Shown here: piece by piece, positions 46,831 through 55,131 of the stretch
Position numbering within the stretch: position 1 is the first letter of the stretch
Layout of the letters: the number at the start of each line of letters is the position of its first letter
Source of the DNA: Ferrimonas marina
GTDB taxonomy: Bacteria; Pseudomonadota; Gammaproteobacteria; Enterobacterales; Shewanellaceae
Length of the DNA stretch: 64,000 nucleotides
Reading direction: 5' to 3'
NCBI RefSeq assembly: GCF_900129905.1
Contig: NZ_FQXG01000006.1
Span: 20,580-84,579, forward strand
Translations under genes and position numbers: made by a program
The notes under the pieces: model-generated
Told to the model about the DNA's origin: nothing
The model's database searches: none
Seen by the model: the letters and a program-made list of their open reading frames with translations, nothing else

Positions 46831-48246
46831 GTGGCGAAGACACTGTATGAGAAGATCTGGGACAGCCATCAGATCCCGACCCCCGAAGGTCAGACGCCGC
46901 TGATCTATATCGATCGTCACCTGGTGCATGAGGTGACCTCGCCCCAGGCCTTTGATGGCCTGCGCCAGGCCGGGCGCCCGGTGCGCCAGCCAGAGCGCAC
47001 CACCGCCACCATGGATCACAACACCTCCACCACCACCGCCTCCATCGAGGCGCTGCCGCCGCTGGCGCGGACCCAGGTGGAGACTCTGCAGAAGAACTGC
47101 GAGGAGTTCGGCATCACCCTGTTTGATGTCCATCATCCCAACCAGGGTATCGTGCACGTGATGGGGCCGGAGCAGGGACTGACGCTGCCTGGCAGCACCA
47201 TCGTCTGTGGTGACTCCCATACCGCCACTCATGGTGCCTTTGGCGCCCTGGCCTTCGGCATCGGCACCTCCGAGGTGGAGCACGTGTTGGCCACCCAGAC
47301 CCTGCGTCAGCGTCGCGCCAAGACCATGCGCATCGAGGTGCGTGGTCAGGTGGGGCCGGGGATCACCGCCAAGGACATCGTGTTGGCCATCATCGGCAAG
47401 GTGGGCCACGGCGGCGGTACCGGTTACGTGGTTGAGTTCTGCGGAGAGGCGATCCAAGCCCTGTCGATGGAGGGCCGGATGACCGTGTGCAATATGGCGA
47501 TCGAGCTGGGGGCCAAGGCGGGCTTGATTGCACCTGACCAGACCACGGTCGATTACCTCAAGGGACGGCCCTATGCCCCCGCAGGTGCGGATTGGCAGCA
47601 GGCGGTGGCCGACTGGCAGACACTGGCCAGCGACGAGGATGCAAAGTTTGACGCCGAGGTGGTGTTGGAGGCTGCCGCCATTGCACCACAAATCACCTGG
47701 GGCACTAACCCCGGTCAGGTGATGGCTGTAACCGAGCGGGTACCGGATCCCGCCAGTCTGTCCGATAAGGTGGCGCAGAGTGCTGCCATCAAGGCCCTGG
47801 CCTACATGGATCTGATGCCGCAGCAGGCGTTGACGGAGCTGAGCATCGACGCGGTATTCATCGGTTCCTGCACCAACTCTCGCATCGAGGATCTGCGCGC
47901 CGCCGCGGCCATCGCTCAAGGGCGCCAGGTAGCCCAGGGAGTGCAGGCCATCGTGGTGCCCGGCTCACACCAGGTAAAGGCCCAGGCCGAAGCTGAGGGG
48001 CTGGATCGGATCTTTACCCAGGCGGGATTCGAGTGGCGTCTGCCAGGCTGCTCCATGTGCCTGGGGATGAACGAAGACCGTCTGGCCCCGGGCCAGCGCT
48101 GCGCCTCCACCTCCAACCGCAACTTCGAGGGGCGGCAGGGGCGGGGCAGTCGCACCCACCTGGTGAGCCCGGCGATGGCTGCGGCCGCCGCCGTGACCGG
48201 CACCTTTGCCGACGTTCGTCAGTTCGAGATCTTGGAGGCGCAATAA
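46831..48246 (+). CDS. leuC: 3-isopropylmalate dehydratase large subunit
   Basis: The large subunit of isopropylmalate isomerase holds the Fe4S4 cluster. The 471 residues start at GTG 46831 behind AAGGGGAG. Cluster ligands are in [12 protein letters not shown] and [12 protein letters not shown], and TMDHNTST and [15 protein letters not shown] are signature blocks. The stop overlaps the leuD ATG. Confidence 0.98.
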   Translation: MAKTLYEKIWDSHQIPTPEGQTPLIYIDRHLVHEVTSPQAFDGLRQAGRPVRQPERTTATMDHNTSTTTASIEALPPLARTQVETLQKNCEEFGITLFDVHHPNQGIVHVMGPEQGLTLPGSTIVCGDSHTATHGAFGALAFGIGTSEVEHVLATQTLRQRRAKTMRIEVRGQVGPGITAKDIVLAIIGKVGHGGGTGYVVEFCGEAIQALSMEGRMTVCNMAIELGAKAGLIAPDQTTVDYLKGRPYAPAGADWQQAVADWQTLASDEDAKFDAEVVLEAAAIAPQITWGTNPGQVMAVTERVPDPASLSDKVAQSAAIKALAYMDLMPQQALTELSIDAVFIGSCTNSRIEDLRAAAAIAQGRQVAQGVQAIVVPGSHQVKAQAEAEGLDRIFTQAGFEWRLPGCSMCLGMNEDRLAPGQRCASTSNRNFEGRQGRGSRTHLVSPAMAAAAAVTGTFADVRQFEILEAQ

Positions 48247-48848
48247 TGCAGGCGTTTACCCAGCACCAAGGGGTGGCGGTGGCCCTCAACCACGCCAACA
48301 TCGATACCGATCAGCTGATCCCAAAGCAGTTTCTGGCCAAGGTGACCCGCCAGGGCTTTGGAGTGCACCTGTTCCATGATTGGCGTTACCTGGATGAGGC
48401 CGGTGAGCAGCCCAATCCGGACTTTGCCCTCAACCAACCGGTATTCAAGGGTGCCAGTATCCTGCTGGCAGGGGAGAACTTCGGCTGCGGCTCCAGCCGG
48501 GAACACGCCCCCTGGGCGTTGGAGGACTTTGGCTTTCGTGCGGTGATCGCTCCAAGCTTTGCCGATATCTTCTACCAGAACGCGATCAACAACGGCCTGC
48601 TGCCGGTGGTGTTGCCGGAGGAGGAGGTGCAGCGTCTGACCCAGCAGATTGAGCAACAGCCCGGTTGTCGTATCACCGTGGATCTGACCTGCTGTCAGGT
48701 GTTCGGCCCGGACGGCCAGAGTTACCCCTTCAGCCTGGATGAAGCCGCCCGGCAGAATCTGCTGCAGGGGCTGGACCCCATCGGTCAGACCCTGGCCCAG
48801 CAGGCGGCGATCGAGGCCTTTGAGCAGCAGGCGCCCAGCTGGCGCTAA
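48246..48848 (+). CDS. leuD: 3-isopropylmalate dehydratase small subunit
   Basis: LeuD is the swivel-domain partner of LeuC. ATG 48246 overlaps the leuC TAA. The 200 residues contain [16 protein letters not shown] and the substrate-site block [18 protein letters not shown] frame open upstream to 48033 lies inside leuC and is not used. Confidence 0.98.
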   Translation: MQAFTQHQGVAVALNHANIDTDQLIPKQFLAKVTRQGFGVHLFHDWRYLDEAGEQPNPDFALNQPVFKGASILLAGENFGCGSSREHAPWALEDFGFRAVIAPSFADIFYQNAINNGLLPVVLPEEEVQRLTQQIEQQPGCRITVDLTCCQVFGPDGQSYPFSLDEAARQNLLQGLDPIGQTLAQQAAIEAFEQQAPSWR

Positions 48849-48861
48849 TCAAATCTCGAAG

Positions 48862-48893
48862 AAAAAAAGCGGGCCAGTAGGCCCGCTTTTTTG
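48862..48893. terminator. Terminator of leuABCD
   Basis: AAAAAAAGCGGGCC-AGTA-GGCCCGCTTTTTT, a bidirectional hairpin shared with the convergent outer membrane protein genes. Confidence 0.9.
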
Positions 48894-48909
48894 TTGGCAT
48901 CTTGCAGGT

Positions 48910-49413
48910 TCAGAACAGGTAGATGACCCCCAGGGTCAAGCCGGAGACGTCCACCCCACCCTTGTCGATCCACTGCATGTACTCAATAGTCACACTCAGC
49001 TGCTCGGTGGCCCCCAGGCCAAAACCGGCACCATAGGAGAGATCCTGCTCCTGCTGGGTGCGGCTCTGGCCGGAGACGCTGATCTCCACCTCGCCGGTGG
49101 TGTAGCCCAGCAGTCCGTAGAGCCTGACCCAGTCGGAGAGGGGCACGCCGGCATTGAGGTAGGCGCCGAGGTTGTGCTCTACCCCAACCTCGACCGAGGC
49201 GGCGTCATCGCGGCTGATCCCGGTGCCTGCTCTGAGCTCCAGACCGACGAAAGGTGAAAAGCGGTAGCCGCCCTGCAGGTTGATCCCCACCGGGGTGACA
49301 TCCTGGCCTTCCGCTGACAGGTCGTAGTAGCCGATCTGTCCACCCAGGTAGAATTGGCCCGCGTGACTGAGGGGGCCAAATAGCAGAGCGATGAGTAACA
49401 GGGTGCGTCGCAT
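48910..49413 (-). CDS. Small outer-membrane beta-barrel protein (paralog A)
   Basis: The 167 residues have a signal peptide (about 1-18, LLLIALLFGPLSHA), an alternating hydrophobic pattern (FYLGGQIGYYDLS, LELRAGTGIS, VRLYGLLGYTT) and a C-terminal Phe (LGVIYLF), the usual outer-membrane barrel end. The length fits an eight-stranded OmpW/OmpA-like porin-family barrel. It is similar in pattern to the gene upstream (GLLG, LSYGxGF, TEQLS blocks), so the two are tandem duplicates. The function is unknown. Confidence 0.8.
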   Translation of the reverse strand: MRRTLLLIALLFGPLSHAGQFYLGGQIGYYDLSAEGQDVTPVGINLQGGYRFSPFVGLELRAGTGISRDDAASVEVGVEHNLGAYLNAGVPLSDWVRLYGLLGYTTGEVEISVSGQSRTQQEQDLSYGAGFGLGATEQLSVTIEYMQWIDKGGVDVSGLTLGVIYLF

Positions 49414-49424
49414 GGGATACTCCG

Positions 49425-49958
49425 TTAGAAATCGTAGCGAACCCCGAAATTGAGGGCAGAGACATCGAATCGACCCTTCTCCACCCAGCTAATGACCTCC
49501 AGGTTGAGGCTCAGCTGCTCGGTGGCGTACAGGCTGAAGCCCACGCCATAACTGAGATCCGTAGCGCTGTCGCTGCGTTGGCTCGGTTGGTCGTTGGCTT
49601 CCAGATCCAGGTTGGTGGCTCCGAGCAGACCATACAGCTTGACCCAGTCGGTTAGTGGCCAGGTGCCGGTCAGGTAGAGGCCGTAATAGCTGTCGATCCC
49701 CGCTTCAACGTCATCGACTACGGTGTCGTCATTCAGGCCCAGGCCGATACGGGTCTCTATCCCCAGGTAGGGGTTGAACTGGTAGCCCCCCAGCGCATGC
49801 AGGGTCACTGGGTGCGCGGTGCCTGCGTCAATCTTGGTTTCCGTGTAGCCCACCTGCAGACCGGTGTACCAGTGGCCTCGGGTGAGAAAATCCCACTCCC
49901 AATCCGCTTGCGCTGGACTGAACATCAACAGCAGTACCACCCCCAACAGAGGCCTCAT
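49425..49958 (-). CDS. Small outer-membrane beta-barrel protein (paralog B)
   Basis: ATG 49958 with AAGGAG upstream gives 177 residues; a start at 49985 adds a basic stretch before the signal peptide. Signal MRPLLGVVLLLMFSPAQA is followed by barrel-like strands (WYTGLQVGYTETK, LGIETRIGLGLN, VKLYGLLGATN) and a terminal Phe (FGVRYDF). Shared blocks with the next gene are DWVKLYGLLG, DLSYGVGFSLYATEQLS and SWVEKGRFDVSALNFGV. Only 11 bp separate the pair, so they are probably co-transcribed. Confidence 0.8.
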   Translation of the reverse strand: MRPLLGVVLLLMFSPAQADWEWDFLTRGHWYTGLQVGYTETKIDAGTAHPVTLHALGGYQFNPYLGIETRIGLGLNDDTVVDDVEAGIDSYYGLYLTGTWPLTDWVKLYGLLGATNLDLEANDQPSQRSDSATDLSYGVGFSLYATEQLSLNLEVISWVEKGRFDVSALNFGVRYDF

Positions 49959-50148
49959 GGCTCGGCTCCTTGCACGTAGAGACACTTAGTAAGGGTGGCA
50001 GGTTTACAGTGGCTTGCCAGTGTTCTGCCAGGGGATGAGTCAAATTCGATGGGAGGGCTTGGTTTTTAGCCTGGCGATGCAAAAACGCGGAGGTCGCAGG
50101 TGAACGATGGCCGGTGCTAAAGCCGCTGGGCGCAGCGGTAGCGATGTG

Positions 50149-50177
50149 TTGGCAGAGGGTTACAGTTTTTAAATTAT
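50149..50177 (+). promoter_or_regulatory. Possible promoter of the orphan structured RNA
   Basis: TTGGCA (50149-50154), a 17-bp spacer and AATTAT (50172-50177) point along the plus strand toward a terminator at 50301-50331, where no plus-strand gene exists. Confidence 0.45.
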
Positions 50178-50183
50178 TGGGTC

Positions 50184-50331
50184 GACTAAGGATTGTGGAC
50201 CGCGGGCCGGGCACGGAGGCTCAGCTCGATAATGTCGGGCCAGCGCCCGCGTTCCAACGACTTGGATCGCCCAACGTGACTGATCTTAGTGTCCCGTCCA
50301 CGCCCATCTTGTCCCGATGGGCGTTTTTTTT
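50184..50331 (+). ncRNA. Candidate structured sRNA of unknown family
   Basis: This plus-strand segment lies between two minus-strand genes and ends in a strong intrinsic terminator (CGCCCATC/GATGGGCG, 50301-50323, then eight T residues). The predicted 5' end, ACTAAG (50185-50190), can pair with CTTAGT (50285-50290), closing the molecule. Inside it CGCGGGC (50201-50207) pairs with GCCCGCG (50245-50251). No coding frame is apparent. It does not resemble 6S, SRP, tmRNA or GlmZ. The evidence is structural only. Confidence 0.5.
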
Positions 50332-50728
50332 ATTCCTGGGGATCCTGGCTGGCCTGGCTACGGCGCCGGTTGGCGCGCATCGGCGGCTTCTTGGGCACCT
50401 CACGGCGATCGTCGATCAGGTGTCGAATGGCGGCAATGGGGTGGCGCAGCAGCATTCTGGGTCCGGCAAAGCGCATGGCAGCCCGTACCTGCTCCCGAGG
50501 TTCCGGCTTATAGCAATGGATAGGGCACTTGGCGCAGGTAGGTTTTTGATCGCCATAGGGGCAGCGATCCAGTTTGGTTTCGGCGTAGTCCAGCAGCGCC
50601 TGGCACTGGCTGCAGAGTCCCTGCTTGCGCGGCGCGCTGCCACATTGGCTGCGGCAATAGATCGCCATCATCTTACCCAGCGTGTCATGCTCACGCGCCA
50701 GGCGACCGGTCAGCTTCGTGTTTTTCAT
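50330..50728 (-). CDS. ygbA: Nitrous oxide-stimulated promoter family protein (YgbA-like)
   Basis: The 132 residues show a Cys-rich pattern: YCRSQCG, LCSQCQALLDYAETKLDRCP, KPTCAKCPIHCY and then PREQVRAAMRFAGPRMLLRHP, closely following E. coli YgbA. E. coli ygbA is repressed by NsrR. I did not find a convincing NsrR box upstream here. The Cys cluster suggests metal or Fe-S binding. It is divergent from selO. Confidence 0.87.
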   Translation of the reverse strand: MKNTKLTGRLAREHDTLGKMMAIYCRSQCGSAPRKQGLCSQCQALLDYAETKLDRCPYGDQKPTCAKCPIHCYKPEPREQVRAAMRFAGPRMLLRHPIAAIRHLIDDRREVPKKPPMRANRRRSQASQDPQE

Positions 50729-50798
50729 CCAATAACCCAGTGCATCAGTCGGACTTTGTTGTCATCATACGATGATGCAATCGACGGGGTAAGCCGCA

Positions 50799-52265
50799 AT
50801 GGATGGGAACGTGACTGGGATCAATTCCGAGGCTGCAGTGACGCTGCCCCTGGCACAGGGCTGGCAGGCTGGTATCGGTGCCCGTCTGCCCTGGTTGGGC
50901 TCTGAGGTCGCGGCGCAGCCCTTGGCCAACCCGCGCTGGCTGGGGTGGAGTGACGACCTGGCTGAAACCCTGTCATTGAACCGGTCATTGGATCTTCTGG
51001 CTCTGTTCGCCGGTCAGCAGAGCCTGCCCTGGCCCGGGTTTGCCCAGGTCTACAGTGGCCATCAGTTTGGTGGCTATACGCCCAGGCTGGGGGATGGTCG
51101 CGGCCTGCACCTGGGTCAGCGGGGAGAGTACGAGCTGTTTGCCAAGGGCAGCGGGCCGACACCCTACAGCCGCGGTGGCGACGGTAGAGCGGTGCTGCGC
51201 AGCGCGGTGAGGGAGTTTCTGATCAGCGAGGCGCTGCACCATTTGGGCGTCGCTACGACGCGAGCCCTGGCGGTGATCGGCTCTGATACCCCGGTCTGGC
51301 GGGAGGAGCAGGAAACCGGGGCGATCACGGTGCGGGTCAGCTGCAGTCATCTGCGCTTTGGCCATTTCGAGTACTTCTTCTATACCCGCCAGCAAGATCA
51401 GCTTGAGGCGTTGATCCGCGACAGCATCGACACCCTGTTTCCACAGCTGGCTGCCGAGCCGGAGCCGATCCTGGCTTGGCTGGTCGACGTGGTGCAGCGC
51501 ACAGCAGAAACCGTGGCGGACTGGCAGGCCTTCGGCTTCTGCCATGGGGTGCTCAACACCGACAACATGTCGATCCTGGGTGAAACCTTTGATTTCGGCC
51601 CCTTTGCCTTCCTTAACCAGTTCGACAGTGGCCATATCTGCAACCACTCGGATCACACCGGGCGCTACGCCTTTGACCAGCAGCCGGGGATCGGCCTGTG
51701 GAACCTCAACAAGCTGGCACTGACCCTGACCCCTTTTTTGTCGGAAACGCAGCTGCGTGACGCCCTGGCGGAGTACGAGCCGGCCCTGGTGGCGCGTTAC
51801 CTGGCCCGAATGGGCGCCAGGCTGGGGCTGGAGGATCCAACAGAGGAGGACTTGGCGCTGATCACCGAGCTACTCAACCTGATGGGTCGCAGTGGTGTCG
51901 ATTACCACCTGACCCTGCGTCAGCTGGGCCAGTGTGACCCCAGTGGTCAGGACACCCCGCTGCATCGCCAGTTCCAGGGGCAGTCTGACTTCGATGCCTG
52001 GTGGCTGCGCTACCAGCAGCGGTTGGGCGGCGGTACCGTGGCGTCGGATTGGGGCCAGCAACGGAACCGGGCCAATCCCGCCATTCTGCTGCGTACCCAT
52101 TTGGCCCAGCAGGCCATCGCTGCGGCAGAGCAGGGCAACAATCGCCCGCTGATGCGCTTGCACCGGGCCCTGACTCGCCCCTATGATCCCAGGCCACAGG
52201 ACCACCCCTTTATCGAGGAAGCCCCGTCATGGAGCCGCTCGCTCACCCTCTCCTGCTCGAGCTGA
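50799..52265 (+). CDS. selO: Protein adenylyltransferase SelO
   Basis: SelO is a pseudokinase-fold enzyme that transfers AMP to Ser/Thr/Tyr of target proteins. The 488 residues contain YSGHQFGGYTPRLGDGRG, FAKGSGPTPYSRGGDGRAVLR, FCHGVLNTDNMSILG and TFDFGPFAFL. The C-terminus is CSS, the conserved bacterial end whose Cys corresponds to selenocysteine in eukaryotic SelO. The start ATG 50799 is weakly supported. The end overlaps the next gene by 37 bp. Confidence 0.95.
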   Translation: MDGNVTGINSEAAVTLPLAQGWQAGIGARLPWLGSEVAAQPLANPRWLGWSDDLAETLSLNRSLDLLALFAGQQSLPWPGFAQVYSGHQFGGYTPRLGDGRGLHLGQRGEYELFAKGSGPTPYSRGGDGRAVLRSAVREFLISEALHHLGVATTRALAVIGSDTPVWREEQETGAITVRVSCSHLRFGHFEYFFYTRQQDQLEALIRDSIDTLFPQLAAEPEPILAWLVDVVQRTAETVADWQAFGFCHGVLNTDNMSILGETFDFGPFAFLNQFDSGHICNHSDHTGRYAFDQQPGIGLWNLNKLALTLTPFLSETQLRDALAEYEPALVARYLARMGARLGLEDPTEEDLALITELLNLMGRSGVDYHLTLRQLGQCDPSGQDTPLHRQFQGQSDFDAWWLRYQQRLGGGTVASDWGQQRNRANPAILLRTHLAQQAIAAAEQGNNRPLMRLHRALTRPYDPRPQDHPFIEEAPSWSRSLTLSCSS

Positions 52266-52558
52266 CCCCGCCGAGACTGGATCGCAGCGCCAATCAACTG
52301 CTTTGGCACACCCCCTTTACCCAGGAGCAGATGCAGACCCTGGTGCCCGCGCTGATGGCACGGCTGGACTGCCAACTGGGCAACATGGACCAGGGCGCCG
52401 ACCGTTTGTTCTGGCCGGTGGCGTTCGAGGGGGTCAGCCTCGGGCTGCATTTCGAAGCCCTGTGCGACAGCTTGTGGCTGCAGGCCCAGGAGGGGGACAG
52501 TGAAGGGGCCGAGGTGCTGAGCTTCCTGGGCCGATTGGCCGGGGAGGTTGGCCAATGA
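52229..52558 (+). CDS. DUF3630-like small protein
   Basis: The 109 residues are acidic and contain ADRLFWPVAFEGVSLGLHFE and SLWLQA, which resemble DUF3630 proteins of Shewanella and Vibrio. The family call is from memory and moderate. It begins within selO and overlaps srkA by 4 bp, so it is translationally embedded in a selO-srkA-dsbA unit. Confidence 0.7.
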   Translation: MEPLAHPLLLELTPPRLDRSANQLLWHTPFTQEQMQTLVPALMARLDCQLGNMDQGADRLFWPVAFEGVSLGLHFEALCDSLWLQAQEGDSEGAEVLSFLGRLAGEVGQ

Positions 52559-53550
52559 CCGCGGCGCAGTTTGATTTCCAATCCCTGACCCCGGATACCG
52601 TATTGGATGCGGTAGAGGGGCTGGGACTGTATCCCAGCTCCGGTTTGTTACCGCTCAACAGCTATGAGAACCGGGTCTACCAATTCCGGGCTGAAGACGG
52701 TGGCCGCTACGTCACCAAGTTCTACCGGCCCCAGCGCTGGAGCGTGGAACAGATCCTGGAGGAGCACCGCTTTGCCCTGGAGCTGGCCGAGGCCGAGGTG
52801 CCTGTGGCCGCCCCGCTGGTGCGTGATGGCACCACCCTGTTCCCCCACCAGGGCTACCACTTTGCCCTGTGGCACTCGGTGGGCGGGCGGGAGTTCGAGG
52901 TGGACAACCTGGACCAGCTCGAGGGGGTTGGCCGGTTCCTGGGGCGGTTGCATCAGGAGGGGCGCAAGCGGGCGTTCGAGCATCGCCCTACCTTCAGTGT
53001 CGCTGAATTCGGCTTCGAGGCCCGCGAGGTGCTGGCCCAGCAGGCGCAGCTGTCCGGTTACATCGAGACCAACCTGCTGACCGTGGTGGATCAACTGCTG
53101 GCGCGGATCGAGGCCCCACTGAGTGCGCCGCAAACCCGGCTTCGGCTGCACGGTGACATGCACCCGGGCAACATCCTGTGGCGGGATGACAGCCCCAGCT
53201 TCGTGGATCTGGACGACGCCCGCATGGGGCCAGCGGTGCAGGACCTGTGGATGATGCTCAATGGCGATCGGGCCCAGCGCCTGCTGCAGCTGGATGTGCT
53301 GATGGAGGGCTACGAGACCTTTGCCTCGCTGCCGGTGGCGGAACTCGACCTGATTGAGCCATTACGGGCACTGCGCATGATCAACTATCTGGCGTGGCTG
53401 ACAAAACGCTGGCAAGATCCGGCTTTTCCAAGGAACTTTCCCTGGTTTGGCACGGACAAATTCTGGGAGCAGCAGATCCTGGCAATGAAGGAACAGCTGG
53501 CGGCGCTGGATGAAGCGCCGTTGCGCCTAACCCCCGGAGGCAACTGGTGA
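52555..53550 (+). CDS. srkA: Stress response kinase A (YihE)
   Basis: SrkA is an APH/ChoK-fold Ser/Thr kinase that counteracts stress-induced death in E. coli. The 331 residues contain SYENRVYQFRAEDGGRYVTKFYRP (Lys of the ATP site), the catalytic loop LHGDMHPGNILW and the metal Asp in FVDLDDARMGP. dsbA follows by 77 bp, the same pair as in E. coli (yihE-dsbA). Confidence 0.95.
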   Translation: MTAAQFDFQSLTPDTVLDAVEGLGLYPSSGLLPLNSYENRVYQFRAEDGGRYVTKFYRPQRWSVEQILEEHRFALELAEAEVPVAAPLVRDGTTLFPHQGYHFALWHSVGGREFEVDNLDQLEGVGRFLGRLHQEGRKRAFEHRPTFSVAEFGFEAREVLAQQAQLSGYIETNLLTVVDQLLARIEAPLSAPQTRLRLHGDMHPGNILWRDDSPSFVDLDDARMGPAVQDLWMMLNGDRAQRLLQLDVLMEGYETFASLPVAELDLIEPLRALRMINYLAWLTKRWQDPAFPRNFPWFGTDKFWEQQILAMKEQLAALDEAPLRLTPGGNW

Positions 53551-53627
53551 TACCAGAGGGTAAACCGTTGCTCCGTACCGCCCCCTGTGGCACCCTTTAA
53601 CCCAAAATTAACAACTGAGAGCACACC

Positions 53628-54239
53628 ATGAAGAAGATGTTGTCCATCGCGTTCGCTCTGGTACTGGCACCCCTGAGTGTTTTTGCCGCGGATTTCAAGG
53701 AAGGCACCCACTACACCACCTTCAATCAGGCCCCGGCCAATGGTACCCCGACAGTGACGGAGTTCTTCTCCTTCTACTGTGGCCACTGCTACAACTTCGA
53801 GAAGACCTTCGTGGGTCCGATCAAGGCGGGTCTGGCGGATGGCGTCAAGTTCGAGCAGTATCACGTAGATTTCATCGGTGGGCCGATGGGCACCGAGATG
53901 ACTCGCGCGTTTGCTGTAGCTCAGCTGCTAAAGGTAGAAGAGACCATCAAGCCGGCGATGTTCAGTGCCATCCATGACGCCCGTCGTCAGTTTGCCACCG
54001 AGCGAGACGTCAAGCAGCTGTTCGCCGACAACGGCGTTGCTGCAGCAGACTACGACAAGGCCGCTGCCAGCTTCATGGTCAACAGCCAGATGAAGAAGTG
54101 GAAGCAGGCGCAAAGCGCCAGCGGCATCCGTGGTGTACCGGCGCTGATGGTCAACAACAAGTACGTGGTTGATACCGGCAGCGTGGAATCCCTGGACGAG
54201 CTGCATGAGCTGCTGAACTACCTGGCCACCAAATCCTAA
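53628..54239 (+). CDS. dsbA: Thiol:disulfide interchange protein DsbA
   Basis: DsbA introduces disulfides into exported proteins. The 203 residues comprise a signal peptide (MKKMLSIAFALVLAPLSVFA), the thioredoxin fold with an inserted helical domain, and the cis-Pro loop GIRGVPALMV. The active site reads FYCGHCYNFE (C51, C54 of the precursor): CGHC, not the CPHC of E. coli DsbA. The dipeptide affects redox potential, so a somewhat less oxidising enzyme is possible. It follows srkA. Confidence 0.93.
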   Translation: MKKMLSIAFALVLAPLSVFAADFKEGTHYTTFNQAPANGTPTVTEFFSFYCGHCYNFEKTFVGPIKAGLADGVKFEQYHVDFIGGPMGTEMTRAFAVAQLLKVEETIKPAMFSAIHDARRQFATERDVKQLFADNGVAAADYDKAAASFMVNSQMKKWKQAQSASGIRGVPALMVNNKYVVDTGSVESLDELHELLNYLATKS

Positions 54240-54248
54240 GGGCCAGTG

Positions 54249-54273
54249 GGCGGAGGCAACACCTGCCTCCGCC
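54249..54273 (+). repeat. Hairpin after dsbA lacking a T-tract
   Basis: GGCGGAGGCA-ACACC-TGCCTCCGCC is a perfect 10-bp stem. The following bases ACCGTATGCT are not T-rich, so it may be an mRNA 3' stabiliser rather than an intrinsic terminator. Confidence 0.7.
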
Positions 54274-54302
54274 ACCGTATGCTATAGCCGGTGCAAATCA
54301 TT

Positions 54303-54324
54303 CAATAATCGTCTAAGATTATTG
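54303..54324. promoter_or_regulatory. Perfect palindrome upstream of the 71-residue gene
   Basis: CAATAATC-GTCTAA-GATTATTG has 8-bp perfect arms, about 50 bp upstream of a TATACT -10 (54371-54376). The shape fits a dimeric repressor operator. The regulator is not known. Confidence 0.5.
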
Positions 54325-54409
54325 CCCTTCGTCATAACGAAATGCCTGATTTTCAGGAAACTACCGCTGCTATACTCTGTCTGACTTCATGGACGAAGCA
54401 GAATAATCA

Positions 54410-54625
54410 ATGGACATGACTGTGAGAATCTTTCCCCTGTACGCCCCCCGACTGATTGCCAAACACGCCCGGATCTTCCGTGATGGCGTGGTGGTGGTGA
54501 AAAACCTTGGACGCCTGGAATTTCGTGATGGCCGCTTCGTCATGCCCCGCCATTGCCGTCCCAAACTGCGCGAGGTGGTGGTGGAGCTCAACCGCATGGT
54601 GAAACCGGCTCCAGTCGCTACCTAG
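54410..54625 (+). CDS. Conserved-looking small basic protein (71 residues)
   Basis: MDMTVRIFPLYAPRLIAKHA... is basic, with VVVVKNLGRLEFRDGRFVMPRHCRP suggesting a short beta-rich fold. ATG 54410 has a weak ribosome binding site; Met-3 (54416) is an alternative. I do not recognise the family. It is framed by a promoter-like TATACT, a palindrome upstream and a strong terminator, so it looks like a genuine single gene. Confidence 0.65.
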   Translation: MDMTVRIFPLYAPRLIAKHARIFRDGVVVVKNLGRLEFRDGRFVMPRHCRPKLREVVVELNRMVKPAPVAT

Positions 54626-54643
54626 TGGGGTGTCAGGCACAAA

Positions 54644-54672
54644 AAAGGTGGGGCTAACCCCACCTTTTTTTA
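54644..54672. terminator. Bidirectional terminator between the small gene and zapB
   Basis: AAAAAGGTGGGG-CTAA-CCCCACCTTTTTTT is a perfect 12-bp stem with A/T runs serving both convergent genes. Confidence 0.9.
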
Positions 54673-54686
54673 TGGTATCGTTGCGT

Positions 54687-54911
54687 TCAGGCTGCCTGAT
54701 CCGGCAGCTTTCCCAACAACCCCTCGACCTTGGCATGCCAGGCAGACAACTGCTGCTTCAGCTCCTGGTTCTCCCGGTGCAGGTTATCCCGCTCCTGTGC
54801 CAGCTCGGCACTCAGCAGTTTCTCCTCCTCCAGTTCCAGTTGCATCAGCTCCATGGTTTCCAGGGCGTTGTGCACCCGGCTTTCCAGTTTCTCAAGTAAC
54901 TCCAGGCTCAT
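54687..54911 (-). CDS. zapB: Cell division protein ZapB
   Basis: This 74-residue, almost entirely coiled-coil protein starts MSLELLEKLESRVHNALETM, and its heptads (LQLEEEK..., LAQERDNLHRENQELKQQL) match E. coli ZapB (81 residues). ZapB links ZapA-bound Z-rings to MatP. It is isolated here as a single gene, convergent with the 71-residue gene. Confidence 0.87.
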   Translation of the reverse strand: MSLELLEKLESRVHNALETMELMQLELEEEKLLSAELAQERDNLHRENQELKQQLSAWHAKVEGLLGKLPDQAA

Positions 54912-55131
54912 GGGTCAGTCCTTACTTCATTGGCATAGCGCATTCTAGCAACCTGCCTAACCGCTGGACAGCGGTGAAACCCAGCCCCGGTGCGGACTGA
55001 ACGGAATTTCACCAATGCCTTGCTGGCGTCCGAAGTAGGAGGGGCTGCAAGCCAGGATCGAACGGGTTTGAGTTGCACCGGTCCGGGAGGGTATAACGGG
55101 TGGAGTCCACCAAGGAGAGGAGAGACTGGGC

